Source: Zygaena filipendulae
Taxonomy: Eukaryota; Arthropoda; Insecta; Lepidoptera; Zygaenidae
Assembly: GCA_907165275.2 (NCBI GenBank)
Contig: OU015659.1
Span: forward strand, 3,824,501-3,888,500
Length of the DNA: 64,000 nt
Reading direction: 5' to 3'
The notes below the pieces were generated by a model. That model searched no databases, was not told the DNA's origin, and saw only the letters and a program-made list of their open reading frames with translations. Made by a program: the position numbers and the translations under genes. This document shows positions 35,233 to 46,776 of the stretch, piece by piece (positions within the stretch are counted from its first letter, which is position 1; each line of letters begins with the position of its first letter).

Positions 35233-36885
35233 TTCGTGGGTTTCACCGAGTGCGGTTAATCACCTAGGTATTAAAATTGGATTGTAATTACCCCTTTGTT
35301 CTGACATCAAAAGTACTTAGTGCTAATCAGGATGCAGTCCATCTCCCTGCCAAAAACAGTTACCTTCCGATTTAGTAAACAGTAGACCGGTATCTATGTA
35401 TTAGCAGCAATGAAATTTACTTACCTACCTAATATCTCTAACACATTCGAGTACTTATCATATTTAGTATTTACCAACAGTTCCACACACATTACATAAT
35501 CTGGCGCGCCTCGTGAAGCAATAATTTCGACCGAGTGCGCCGTCGCGGCTTCCGTCCATAAACCCATATAGCTTCGGAAGTGGCCTCGGTAATGTTAATT
35601 GCCGTACCTTTACGATATTTGCCAGAACATATTCCTTTTATCCAGATTACTCATCGTTCTCCGGGGAAATACATAAAATTTTATAATAAACCTACCTCTT
35701 ATACTGATCAACTATTGGAGTCATATCTGCAATTTATTACTACTGCAATTTTACTTATTTAAGCCAATGGACTCTAAAAAAATCGATTTTATAATTCATG
35801 AGATGAAGAAAATCCGATGTCAAGTTTAATTCATTTTGTTTCTTCCGAAAGTCATAATTTCCACTATTTCTTTATACAAAGCTACTAATTTGTAGTATGA
35901 TTAACATAGATATAATAAGATGCCAGAACCAGTGTGTAAATCTAATGACATTTTTACCTCTGAATTTTTACGAAACTAAAGTGGGCGTCCACGTAAAAAG
36001 TTACAGTAGTGGGGTATTGAGTTAAGACTAGATTCGGTATCTAAAATAGTCAATTGATAGTAAGGATTGAAAAAATATTCAAAAACTAGCACGGTTTTTT
36101 TTTACAGACATTTGAAGTTGAAACTCTGAAAAAGCTTGATTTGAGAAAAAGCATTTTTAAAGTTTGTGTGAAATAAAAAAACACACTTCTACTTGCTTTG
36201 TTACATAGATTTTTATATATTATTGTAGATTAAGATAAATGAATTGAAGCAGATTGAGTATTTATTAATAATCAATTAAAATTGCGGACGCAATTTTTTC
36301 ACCGAACTTTACAAAACTGCTTATATCTCGGAAACTAAATGCCGAGAACTAGCAGCTTTTAGCTTGGACGCCCACAAATACGCTTAAAATATTAATAGCC
36401 GCCTCAAATATGCGAAGCACTGCTCTCTACACGATGGAATATGGTACGGACTCTACGGTACGCTTCGAAAGAAATGCCGACAATGGAATGTATATTGTAT
36501 AAGTACAATCCGAAGACTTAGATCGATTTGTCGCGACAAATGGCCTGAGCCTGAGAGTCACCCGATACGGTCTACCTTCAACTGCACCTACGCCATTTAT
36601 CTTGTACAGCAGTACATAACTACGCAGTTTACTGACAAATTTTCAGTAAACCTGAAAGATAGATTCCACACGGCCATTTTTGCAGAAAGATTTCTTTCGC
36701 CTTATCTGGATAATACTGTCCTTATTGTGTGCAATATCGTATTTAATAGATATATAAATAAATCTATACACATGGTTAGTATAATAACACTAATGAAACC
36801 ATCCGTCTGTCCATAAAAATTGGAATGGATTTGCACGTTTGGTACCTACCTATATTATTCTTACAAAGCCAACTTATGTTCCATA
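35233..36885. other. No recognised gene
   Basis: A GC-rich patch at 35500-35600 (TGGCGCGCCTCG, GTGCGCCGTCGCGGC) lacks a supported exon. 36418-36480 is a fragment of the 29975-30119 foldback. Confidence 0.35.
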
Positions 36886-37116
36886 GGGGCTATTATGTAA
36901 CTTTTGTTTTATATCGTTTTCGGCTGCAATAAAAAACATGATGGTTTTGCGATTACAATATGCACGTTTTGATACCAACAATATCTAGAATTCAACCAAA
37001 ATAAACATATTTCAAAGATGGAAGCTGTCTAAACATGAATAATTAATCTCATAATCGCTATTTTCCTGATTGAAACTGAAATAATATGATAGCAACTAAT
37101 ATTACATAATTACCCT
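36886..37116. mobile_element. MITE family A, copy 2
   Basis: Inverse copy of 2987-3216, with ends AGGGGCTATTATGTAACTTTTG and ATTACATAATTACCCT. Confidence 0.75.
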
Positions 37117-37589
37117 GCAGGTTGACATTCCTACATCATATAGGTACATGTATTTTATATCAATACAACAAAGAAGTCCCTAGATAATTCCAAACTTTAA
37201 ACAGGTGAAATCAAGAGCAACATATAGAGTCCCTTACAATCTTTCAATAGACTCTGCAATCTAAGATAATTAAGCAGAAATTGAACCATCTCAGCGATCT
37301 CAACTTTCGCTTAGCATTCAAAGAGACGATATTCATATCGCTAGAGACATAGTCACTTCGGTATCAATGTCAATATATCCTAGTCAGTATATGCCATATT
37401 TGTTTACATGTTGGATTCTATTGGAAGTGAACTGCCCCTTTCAGCGACATTTTCGCAAATTTAAATTGACCTGGTTAGGCTATACCTGTAATATATTATT
37501 ATGTAGTAGAATCCGCGATTCTGTAGTTACATTTAATATTTTCATCAAAAATTGAGAGTATAGGCGATAAAGGAAGAGTAACCAACCAC

Positions 37590-37723
37590 AAAAAGTTTAT
37601 AAGCCTCTGAAAACGTGTATACGAAATTGTGTGGTGATCGGTTGAGCCATTAAGCCGTGAAAACGTATCAAACAAACAAACAAACAAACAAACTCACTTT
37701 CGCATTTATAATATTAGTAAGGA
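37590..37723 (-). mobile_element. Helitron 5' half
   Basis: GTGATCGGTTGAGCCATTAAG, an (ACAA)n run, then CACTTTCGCATTTATAATATTAGTAAGGA. The CTAG end is missing. Confidence 0.65.
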
Positions 37724-39061
37724 TTAACTCGACTGCTTTTAAAATCTATAGCTTTTAATTTTTCGAATATCAACTTACAGCACAAGATAAATAGATTGTC
37801 AGTTGTGAATCTTTTCGCCGACAGCCCCAAATTCCTGCAGTTGGAGAAAACTTTACGAAAATGTACGAAATGAGTTATGCTTAATAAAATATTATATACG
37901 GGAAAAACATACATTTGAGTTGAGTTCCATCTTATGGTCGACTGCTTTTTATGAGGCTGCAAATTGAGAATTATCATACACTTTTTATGTTTTGATATAA
38001 AACTCAGTCTTAAAAATGACTGTGACATATGTATTAACTAGAGTAGGTAATATAGAGATTTGATTACTCAGGGAACATATAAGTTTTGATGGTTGAAAAG
38101 ATATGAAATGATAGGATAGGAAAAAAAATTTTATAGGTAGCTGTTTAGATCATTCAAAATAGCTAGAGATATTACACATAAAGCGATAGTTTTACAAAAT
38201 TACGTTCCAAATAAAATACAAAAAGGTTGAAAACGCCGAGAGACGTAGCCTCGTGATCTCTAGTCGTTCAACTACATGATTCTGCGTGCGCTGTATGGCT
38301 TCTATGCCATTTATTTTATTTTATATGATTTTATACTTATTTAAGTTATTCACCACTAGTTATTGTAATATTTTTTTAAACGATCTCTCTACTCTCCGGT
38401 TTGTACAGCGAAACGTTTTCGCGAATAAAAACAATCAGTTCTCGCTGCGAAAATAAAATAAATAAGCGAATTTTAGTTTACGACGCTTTCATGCATCAAC
38501 TATATACTGAACCGTATTCCGCACATAACAAATTGTCTGTAAAAGAGTAATATTGTCAATAAAAAATTAAAAGAACATAGGGTAGGTACCTAAATCCAGA
38601 AAAATGCCTAAAATAGTCTCGGGGCCGATTTTGAAAGGAGTAGTTATAAGAATCTATCTTAGCTGGAATAGATTTTTTTCATTTTGAAAGAAAGGACACC
38701 TGTATCATTGTGCTATTCTATTGTGTCACAACCATTGTCACAACAATCAAATTCTAGAAAGCACCAGAAAGGTCACATTATTAGGAAAATAAAATTTTAT
38801 TTTTCTTACATTCCGCACTAAGATTTTCTCAAAACATAGTAAAAAAATAAAATAGTATTTTCTTAAATGTGACATTTTCTTTAATTCTATACTTAAACCC
38901 CCAGAGTTTGATACTTTTAAGTGACACTTTCTAAGAAAATTAAGTTGAAAAAAATCTGAGTTTAGGTACAGTTTTAGTTATTCCTTTGAGAATTAATCGC
39001 TATTCTCGTAATTTCAGATTTGGCTGTCCACGCCCACTCGAAAAATTCGTTCTGTGCCACA
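37724..39061. other. AT-rich stretch
   Basis: Minus-strand frames (104 codons at 37714-38028) show no domain. No exon-like island. Confidence 0.4.
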
Positions 39062-39490
39062 TTTACAGAGTGTTACAGAAAGGTGTAGTTATATTTACCG
39101 ATCGTATTCACGTTATCATCTGCAATGATTTGACACTAGTAATTGAACCGGTGTTATGACATTAAAAAATAATAATAATAAATAAATAAATAAACTTTCT
39201 TAAAATTTGCCAGGTTTGCTGTTATTAACTTGTATCTGCAACCCAACGGTGATAAACTGCATCAAATGATCTTGAACCCGTCACCTGTAACTAGTTCATG
39301 ACCTACCCAGGGATGTGGCATGTTTATTTTGTTGCGGAAGTGGTCGATAAAAATTTGTATTTTGGTTTAAAAAAATTTTAAAGTAAGGTTTTTAATTTAA
39401 ATACCTACCACGGTAAAATTATTATAATTATAACATTGCCAGATAGCAATCTTCAAATATGACTACACCTTTCCGTAACACTTTGTATAA
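39062..39490. mobile_element. MITE-like element with a LINE tail inside
   Basis: The left end AGTGTTACAGAAAGGTGTAGT and right end ACTACACCTTTCCGTAACACT are inverted repeats of about 26 bp. An AT-rich (AATA)n tail at 39165-39195 suggests a LINE end inserted within. Confidence 0.55.
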
Positions 39491-39904
39491 TCGTAAAATG
39501 CGTGGCGACCGCTCCTTAAATATGCGAACGAGTCTACTTACGTCTCCCGAATGAAGTTATAAATGTTACCTAATAAGCCCTCGACAACGTTTTAATGAAG
39601 ATTGAGCGGTAAACCGAATCAACAGTCAGTTGGTTTAATTGTAACTGTGAAAATGTAAATGAAAAATCACACGCGCATTAAACGATCTTGACACGTGTGT
39701 TGGTAAAATAATATTATTTTCTTTTTTTACAGCCTGTAAATTGTAAACAATTGTGTCCTAAAATATTACGGTTTACGGTCCATAATGCTTTTTACGGTTT
39801 AGTTTTTTTATTAATATAAACAGAACTTATACCTGTAGTAACTGTAAACATGAACCGTAATATTATTTTAGGAAGTAAATAGTTAATGCTCACGTTTGTA
39901 TTGG

Positions 39905-40030
39905 TCGTCCTACAATACTGTCCCTAACTGTCTTTAAAAATACGCAACGGATTTTCATGCGGTTTTCACCTATAGATAGAATGATTCATGAGGAAGGTTT
40001 ATGTCTTTATTTCATGTCATGGACAACTAG
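39905..40030 (+). mobile_element. Helitron fragment, ACGCAACGGATTTT subfamily
   Basis: Shares TACGCAACGGATTTT, GCGGTTTTCACC and ATTCATGAGGAAGG with 55710-55962 and 63480-63676. It lacks the hairpin and the 3' end. Confidence 0.55.
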
Positions 40031-40683
40031 TAGCAGCTATATAAGACCATCTTTAAGAACTGTAACAAACTTTATGGAAGTAAATTGAAGTCAAACTTCA
40101 TACACAAAGTTTTCGCGCTTGGCGCTGCTTTACTTTATAAATTTATATCTTTCGAAGGTAATTATTAAGTTCAGATTTAGAAAAATAAATGCTTTAACTT
40201 TAATAGGTATCTAATCACTATAGCTATAAAAAATAAAGACAGACTTCAACTTTTGATAAGATCGATATTACCTAATCTAATTTAATACATAAATTATGGA
40301 CTTGCCCTGGCAGATAAACGTTTTCGATAAAAATATATAAAAACTGAAATTATTAAAAATTATCTAAATTGTGACGTCATCGCTAGTTTACCTAACTTTA
40401 TTTATACTAACAATCGTTCCACTTAATAATATCAATCATATTTTAACAAACTGCCGTTGTACGTAGGTGTTGCCAACACGCAAGAATTCCATGAATACAT
40501 TATAATTACTTCCTTAAGGCGCGAAGCTTATGTTAGCTCGCTTATCGGTGTTACGATGTAAAACAATTATTACTTTATTTTTTTCTTCAACAAGTTGTTA
40601 TAACTTACAGGAACTCAGCAATTTTTTGATTTCTCTTCGTATTTTACACCGTCTTGTTATGCTTTATAGTAGGTACGTATCTA

Positions 40684-40912
40684 TCTAATATATATAAATC
40701 ACGTGTCACGTTGTTTGTCCGCGATGGACTCCGCAACTACTGAACGGATTTTGATAAAATTTTGCAACCATTTATAATATGGTCCAACTTAAAAGATAGG
40801 ATAGTTTTTATCCCAGAATTCCCGCGGGAACTGAAGGACATAGAGTACTTTTTTCCCGCAAGCTCCGCGGAACTCCGAAATTACCGCGGATGAAATCGCG
40901 GGGGACAGCTAG
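40684..40912 (+). mobile_element. Helitron, 229-bp subfamily, copy 1
   Basis: Complete: starts TCTAATATATATAAATCACG after A, ends GAAATCGCGGGGGACAGCTAG before T. The inverse copy at 52221-52449 has exactly the same length. Confidence 0.8.
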
Positions 40913-41185
40913 TACATATATATAAATTTGAAGTGTCTGTTTGTAATTTCAAATTAAAAGCTTTTCACTAAATGCATATGAAAATATGTATATACGGTAC
41001 TTACATAAAAAGATAATTTTTATTTTTAATTTTTGTGTCTCTGTTAGTTCCGGCTAATCTCTAACGGCTGCACCGATTGTAACGAAACTTCACTGGCAGA
41101 TAGCTGATATTATAAGGAGAAACTTAGGCCACTTTTATTTTAGAAAAAAATTGTTCTTGTGGGAATTCTGGAACTCACGTGAGTA
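40913..41185 (+). mobile_element. Helitron, GTGTCTGTTTGTAAT subfamily, 3' end decayed
   Basis: It follows the previous Helitron directly. Its body matches 10650-10920, and the hairpin region ends as GGAACTCACGTGAG without CTAG. Confidence 0.55.
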
Positions 41186-41769
41186 TGTAATACAACTGTA
41201 GCTGTATGAAACGATTCTTTACATTTAAGATAGTAAATATAAAAAAGCCAATTAATGCTCTTTCTGCATTCTTTATGACTTAATGCAAAGACATCCTTTT
41301 TCTGTGTACCTAATTATGTTTGTGCTTCATTACATAATATGAAATACGTGCACGAAATTGAATTAGTTTTTCGCAGACGCAGCTATGTTTAATTAAAAAC
41401 ACAGCACATTTTAATTACATATACTAGTTTAATAAAGTCATAGGCTTTATTACCTCACAAACACAATTGAAACTATCCATCATGGTACTTGATACTTAGA
41501 GATCATGATTGTATTCATAATGTTTCTATTGTCTTTATTGAAAAGGTTTGCAATGCATCTTTTTAATTTATTTATTTTTTACTTATTTTTTTTTTGGCAC
41601 ACACCTTTGAGGACGCGCGCTAGGTAGGTATGCGCAAAGATTCATCTTTATCAAATAGTAGGTACCTATGCAGAATATGGACGAATATATGTCTGTAACT
41701 ATGACCTAGATTTAAAATGTATATTATTTTGCCAATCAAAAGGTAATTTGCATCATTCTTTTTTTACAG

Positions 41770-41984
41770 ATAAGCTGTCAATCATTTCCAACCACCATGA
41801 TTCAGCGCGCGGCTCTCCAAACTGAACGATCTGAACTCTTCCCGACCCTACAAACCGACCATCGTTTATTGAACAGTTGAAAAATCAATCGAAAATGGTG
41901 AAATAATCTTAGCTAAGTATAGACTGTTCTTAAAAAAAAGTGATAAAATGAGCTTATAAATTAAGTGTTTTGCCGTGGGAAAGG
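41770..41984 (+). promoter_or_regulatory. Ca-alpha1T: Probable 5' leader of the Cav3 gene, with upstream ORFs
   Basis: A pyrimidine run ending TTTTTTTACAG at 41769 looks like a splice acceptor, so a non-coding exon may begin at 41770. Three upstream ORFs precede the main start: ATG at 41797 (27 codons, stop 41878-41880, context ACCATGA), ATG at 41895 (3 codons) and ATG at 41948 (3 codons). All close before 41985. No promoter element could be placed with confidence. Upstream ORFs would be expected to lower or condition translation; that is inference. Confidence 0.5.
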
Positions 41985-42202
41985 ATGCCTTATTACGGGT
42001 ACCGAGAGGAGGGGCCGGGGTCGGACTCTAGTGGCGGGTGCTCCGGCTCCGAAGGCGAGGACTCGGACTCCGAAGGGGGGCTGAGCACGGAGAGCTCCGC
42101 CGGGCAAGGGCTCCCGTTCCCCGGCTTCACGCCCGTCGCGCTCCGATACCTCACACAGGACACTAGACCACGCAGCTGGTGTTTGAAACTCATCACGAAT
42201 CC
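41985..42202 (+). CDS. Ca-alpha1T: Cav3 T-type calcium channel alpha1, coding exon 1
   Basis: Start of the pore-forming alpha1 subunit of a low-voltage-activated calcium channel at the plasma membrane. It encodes residues 1-72 and two bases of codon 73. Residues 1-45 are an acidic, Ser/Gly-rich cytoplasmic stretch (GSDSSGG, SEGEDSDSEGG). Then come FTPVALRYLTQD and RPRSWCLKLITNP, the conserved Cav3 lead-in to domain I. The start is the ATG at 41985 (context AAAGGATGCC); an upstream in-frame TTG is not needed. The exon is far richer in GC than its flanks. It ends at 42202 inside the Pro codon: reading on gives YPFSKDF then stop, whereas joining to 57193 gives NPWFER. Confidence 0.9.
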
Positions 42203-42212
42203 ATATCCTTTT
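42203..42212 (+). other. Ca-alpha1T: U12-type 5' splice site (AT-AC intron 1)
   Basis: ATATCCTTTT directly follows the exon and matches the minor-spliceosome donor consensus ATATCCTTT in full. No GT donor in this neighbourhood keeps the conserved residues. Confidence 0.85.
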
Positions 42213-42469
42213 TCAAAAGACTTTACAATTAATTCATAAGTTACCCCCTATGTATAATTCAACGCGTGGGAACGCAGCGAGCGTCTTGGGGTCTTTTGCG
42301 CTGGGAGCGACCAGGGACGGGCTGTTTGACCTACGTGACGTGTTTAGTTTCAGTAGGTTACAGTTACCAGTAGGTTACCAGTTGGATACATGTTATTTTT
42401 AAGTCTTATTTTGGCCTCCATACATAAAACTTATAAAGGATGTAATATTAAGATAGGTCAGTATAAGGA

Positions 42470-42540
42470 GCTCTGAAACTATAAAAGATAGAAATGCTAA
42501 CTGAATAAAGTTTATCTTATCTTATTTATTTATTTAACCA
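42470..42540 (+). mobile_element. LINE 3' tail
   Basis: GCTAACTGAATAAAGTTTATC followed by a TTATC/TTAT run, within intron 1. Confidence 0.5.
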
Positions 42541-43061
42541 AAACCAAAAAGTAACACGGTGTTGATACACAAGTTGGGTACTAATAATTAGGTACTAAAG
42601 TAATAATGCTTATTCAAATTTCTTAAGTATATCTATCTTTATACTATATAGTACCAATCCAAATGCGATCCAAATGCGATATCTTAAATATGTTTCAAAA
42701 AACTATACAAACCATTATAATCCTATGTCTGATTTTATCTTTATCTAAACTTAAAATCATTGGTATGGTTCCTTAAATCATGTTTCTTTAAAGTTGCAAA
42801 GCTAAAATACTGACCCCTCTCAATGTTACAATCTATATATTATATTATGTGCACATTACTTTGCAATTTTAAGAGATGCAAAATTTTCAACAAAGTCCTG
42901 ATGCATATTAATATTCACAAAGACGTGGCCACTCATGGTGCGGCTAATTTAAAGTTCCTCAACGTGCTATGGAAAGGGCTATGCTCGGACTCGCATCAGA
43001 AACGAGGTGATTCGCCAGAAAACCAAAGTTATCGACATTAACCAGTTGAATGGGGCAATAT
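42541..43061. other. Intronic sequence, nothing recognised
   Basis: AT-rich. The frame at 42823-43041 has no domain and runs into the RTE fragment. Confidence 0.4.
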
Positions 43062-43266
43062 CGGCTGGCCAACCGTTATCTGGCTCGTCGGTTTCTGGAG
43101 TGGAGACCGCGAATAGGCAAACGCAGTGTAGGAAGCCCCCGGGCTAGGTGGAGTGACGATCTTCACAGGATGGCTGGATGCGGGAGGCTGAGAGTCGTGC
43201 TAAGTGGCGTGCAATTGGAGAGACCTATGCCTAGCAGTGGACTGCTATAGGCTGGTGATGATGATG
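43062..43266 (+). mobile_element. RTE-clade LINE 3' end, second copy
   Basis: Same tail as 23942-24256: CTGGAGTGGAGACCGCG, GGCAAACGCAGTGTAGG, CTAGGTGGAGTGACGATCT and GCAGTGGACTGC, then (GATGAT). The frame is shifted and has stops. In intron 1 of the channel gene. Confidence 0.75.
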
Positions 43267-44075
43267 CTAAAAGCATCCCTTTTTTAGGTATATTGCTGTA
43301 CATATATGATATAATTGGTATAAGGCATATCTAGGTACACAAGTATACGAACTTTACGAACGAACGTCAACACAAGTAGGTACCTATATTTATTATGTTT
43401 ATTGTGCAGTATTGAGCACTAAATATAGATGTGAAAGCTGGGAAATATACGAAACGAGCACGACAAAATAGCGTCAAAGCTTTGATGCTTTGACACAAGC
43501 TTTGGGCCGACTTGATTCTCTTCTTCGACATGTTCACAAGTCGCTGGAGTATCGCACGTATGAATAATTAATAGTAAGGGATTTGTATAATGTATACATA
43601 CAGACATAGATTAAAATAAATAAACCAAGTTCGGAATCATAATATGAAACAATAGCATCCCATAATTTCAAAGAATGTTATTATTGGTGTCGTAATTGCT
43701 TCAGTAGGTTTTCTAAACTTCTTCTAAATAATAATAACACTTTACAATACACAGATCTAGTTAATCGGTAGGTACATACCTATAGCTTAAGTAATAAAAT
43801 ATTATTTTCTTGATTTCATAAGACGGTTTACTCGTAACTGGTGCGATAGAGCATAATTGAGGAACGCGCAGAAAAAGAACTTGCTCAATATAACTATTCT
43901 ATGAAATGTCTGTGGTATAATGACTGTTGGAGCAGAAAGCTCAGTGCGAAGCCCAGCTTTATTCCGATCGTATTTTCAACGAAATGAAACATATCATAAT
44001 AATATCTATAAACAGCAGTTTTATTAACAATCCAAATAAGTCCAAATTCTTCCCCAAAAAATACTACTACTTACC
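43267..44075. other. Intronic AT-rich sequence, nothing recognised
   Basis: Contains one TAGGTACCTA word (43377). No ORF or element assigned. Confidence 0.4.
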
Positions 44076-44260
44076 GTACCGGCGGTTTCATTCGCGTTAT
44101 TTTCGGAGTTCCCGCTGTGATTCCAGGATATAAAGTAGGTACCCTATTTTCCCTAACAACGTGTAGGTATATGCAATATTTTACGATGCTCGGTTGAGTA
44201 GAAAAGGCGTGAAAGCGCATCAAACAAATAGACTCACATTCGCATTTATTATATTGAGGA
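44076..44260 (-). mobile_element. Helitron, abutting the next copy
   Basis: GGCGGTTTCATTCGCG hairpin remnant, CCAGGATATAAAGTAGG body, then TTCGCATTTATTATATTGAGGA, whose last base touches the CTAG of the next element. Confidence 0.7.
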
Positions 44261-44500
44261 CTAGCTGTCCCGCGCGGTTTCACCCGCGATAATTTCGAAG
44301 TTCCCTTGGAATGGTTCCATACAAACTTTGCAACCACTTTTCATCCCCTTAGGCGTAGAATTATCAAAAATCCTTTCTAATCGGATGCCTACATCATACA
44401 AAGAACACTCCCTCCAAGTTTCAGGTCTCTACGATCAAAGGTTTAGGCTCTGCGTTGATCCATCAGTCATTCAGGACAAAGCATTTTATATGTATAGATA
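44261..44500 (-). mobile_element. Helitron, long subfamily
   Basis: CTAG at 44261-44264, hairpin, then TTCTAATCGGATGCC and ATCCATCAGTCATTCAGGAC. Ends near TATGTATAGATA. Confidence 0.75.
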
Positions 44501-44504
44501 TTTA

Positions 44505-44660
44505 TTTATTTATTTATTGTTTTGTTATCAGGCAACATGGGCCCATAGATAAATACCTTACAAAACTAACATACATATAACAAATATAAAAAACATTCTA
44601 TTTTTGACACTGTGTCGCTCTGGTGGTGGCTGTCGGTATCCTGCCCCGGAATCGCCTATG
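44505..44660 (-). mobile_element. LINE 3' end
   Basis: A (TTTA)n run, then TTGTTTTGTTATCAGGCAAC and CATGGGCCCATAGATAAATAC. Read on the minus strand it is a truncated LINE with an (AAAT)n tail. Confidence 0.5.
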
Positions 44661-44707
44661 TATAGATATAGAAGATAATTATAAATAGAAAAGTATTATA
44701 TCAGTAA

Positions 44708-44932
44708 GGCAATTATTTAACTTTTGTTGCTATTATTTTTCGATTTCAATCGGAAACAGCGGTTTTGTGATTCATTGTTAAAGTTTAGAAAGCTGCAACT
44801 TTTGAAGTATGTTTATTTTGGTTGATTGCTAGATAATATAGGTGTGTAAACGTGCATATTGTAATCGCAAAACCGCGATGTTTTTGATTGCAAACGAAAA
44901 ATTATAGAAACAAAAGTTACGTAATAGCCCCT
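44708..44932. mobile_element. MITE family A, copy 3
   Basis: Same orientation as 2987-3216, ending AAAGTTACGTAATAGCCCCT. The left tip is worn (GGCAATTATTTAACTTTTG). Confidence 0.7.
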
Positions 44933-44973
44933 CAGTTGTCTATATCTATTCATAGTACAAGCTTCCATACTAT

Positions 44974-45247
44974 CCATACTAATATTATAAATGCGAAAAT
45001 GTCTGTTTGTCTATTACTTTTTCACGCCTTAATTACTCAATAGATCATCTTGAAACTTTGTATATAGGCACGTTATCAGGGATACAGTACAGAAAAGGAC
45101 CTAGGGTTATTTTATCCCATAATTCCTGCGGGAACTCTGAAATTAACGACATGAAATACGAAACCATAGGGTACTTTTTATCTCGGAATTCCCGCGGGAA
45201 CACCGAAATCAGCATGGGTGTAAATAAACCACGTAGAACAACTAATA
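44974..45247 (+). mobile_element. Helitron with internal duplication
   Basis: Opens ACTAATATTATAAATGCGAAA. The block TAGGGT...ATCCC...CGGGAACTCTGAAAT occurs twice (about 45102-45143 and 45167-45213). The end (GTAGAACAACTAA) has lost CTAG. Confidence 0.6.
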
Positions 45248-45475
45248 TTGTAAAACTAAATTTACTTACTGAATTGCAACCAACTACATGTTAATAGATA
45301 CAGTATCTACACTAGTGCTGTGGGCGGGTAACTATCATAATAAATTATGAAAAAGTATCTGGTTATTCTCAGGTCTTGATACGAACGTGTGTGCATCGAA
45401 ACAAAACTATTATGGGTGCTGCGCTCTGCCATGTGGTCTAAGGGACTCGACACAAAGGGGTAGGTATATTATCTA

Positions 45476-45654
45476 CTAGCTGTTCCCCGCGGTTATTTCG
45501 GAGTTCCCGCGGGAATCCCGGAATAAAAAGTACCCTATATCCTTCTCTGTACCCCTGACAACGTGGATGCCAAATTTCATCTAAATCCGTTCAGCCGTTT
45601 TTGCGTGATTGAGTAACAAACATCCACACTTTCACATTTATAATATTAGTAGGA
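45476..45654 (-). mobile_element. Helitron, near complete
   Basis: CTAG at 45476-45479, CCCCGCGG, then CATTTATAATATTAGTAGGA at the 5' end. Confidence 0.7.
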
Positions 45655-45659
45655 TGACC

Positions 45660-45826
45660 AGCATTTTTTTTAATATCTCGAGTTCCAGATGGAATTTTGG
45701 AAAAATCTAAACATGAGTATCTAAGTTAGACCCTTGACAATACAACAAAAATAAACGCATTTAATTTGGTGCAGCAGTTTTTGCATCCAAACATCCACAT
45801 TTTCACATTTACAATATTAGTAGGAA
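45660..45826 (-). mobile_element. Helitron, degenerate
   Basis: GTGCAGCAGTTTTTGCATCC, then CACATTTACAATATTAGTAGGA, next to the previous copy and in the same orientation. The 3' hairpin is unrecognisable. Confidence 0.5.
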
Positions 45827-45856
45827 TTTTATTTTATAGGATTAATAATAATTCAC

Positions 45857-45990
45857 GGCCGCACTCAGAGTCGTATTAATGTTTACTTATTTTAGGTAAA
45901 GATTTTAAAAACGAAGTTGCCGCGCTCAGAGACGTCCATTAAATTAATGTTAATTGGCGTTTAATATCTACTTCTTCGACGTTATATAAG
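45857..45990. mobile_element. Partial copy of the 59.5-kb MITE
   Basis: GGCCGCACTCAGAGTCGTATT and ATTAAATTAATGTTAATTGGC match the left half of 59510-59746. Confidence 0.6.
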
Positions 45991-46104
45991 TAGATAACGT
46001 TGATGTTATAGCAATGTGTGAAAATTACCTACTGCACTTCTCCGTCAAGATTGTACTATCTAAAGCTTTCCATGACCCCTTACCACAGATAATATTACCC
46101 AATT

Positions 46105-46340
46105 GCCACAGTAGATCACCAGGTCTACCCGTTAATCAAGAGGTCCGAGTTCGATTCCCGGTGATGGCGAACTTTGTATGATGAACATAGGGTTCCACTT
46201 TCCTGTCTGGGCGTATCCATACATCTATAGTATAATATACGTGTATAATATATATGTAATAATATGTAGTGTATACCAAGTTTGCTTGGTTTCCACGATA
46301 CAAGCTTATACGTATGCTTAGTGTGGAATCAAGTAGATCT
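46105..46340 (+). mobile_element. tRNA-derived SINE
   Basis: A B-box (GAGTTCGATTCCC at 46147-46159) follows a degenerate A-box region. The body has GCGAACTTTGTATGATGAACA and the SINE-like phrase TATCCATACATCTATAGTATA. Not a functional tRNA, as the anticodon arm does not fold. Confidence 0.6.
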
Positions 46341-46776
46341 GTGTGTTTAGAAGTGCATAATTATTATAGATATGATTCTTTACTACAGCACCTAAAAAAG
46401 TTCAACTTCAAAAATAAATACAGTACCTACGTGAATTTTAATAGTAGAAAAGTAATTATTTGTGATAAAATCTATTCATAAAATAAGAAAACTAATTCAA
46501 AACAGCCCATAGTCCTCGAAACAACTGTTTTGTACTCTCATCGAAATCCTTTGCCTCAAGTTTCCATTTCCAAATCCGAGACTTAAAAACTTTTGTTTTA
46601 TCGGCTAAATAGGAAAAACATTGATGGATTTCAATTGTGTTTCTTCTCGATTTAATTAATAAAAAAGTTACAATATAAAAGCTCTATTTTTATACGCTTT
46701 AACTTGATATAATTCAAAGAAAAAATAAACCGCTCATAAATTAAGTACCTACAATTATAATACAAAACAAAAAAAC

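Noticed and set aside
41993..42196. 67-codon minus-strand ORF over exon 1
   Set aside because: Shadow of the GC-rich coding exon; the + strand frame matches the Cav3 family.
46140..46165. A tRNA gene (TTCGATTCCCG)
   Set aside because: Only the B-box is intact; the arms do not fold into a cloverleaf and the 3' body is SINE-like.
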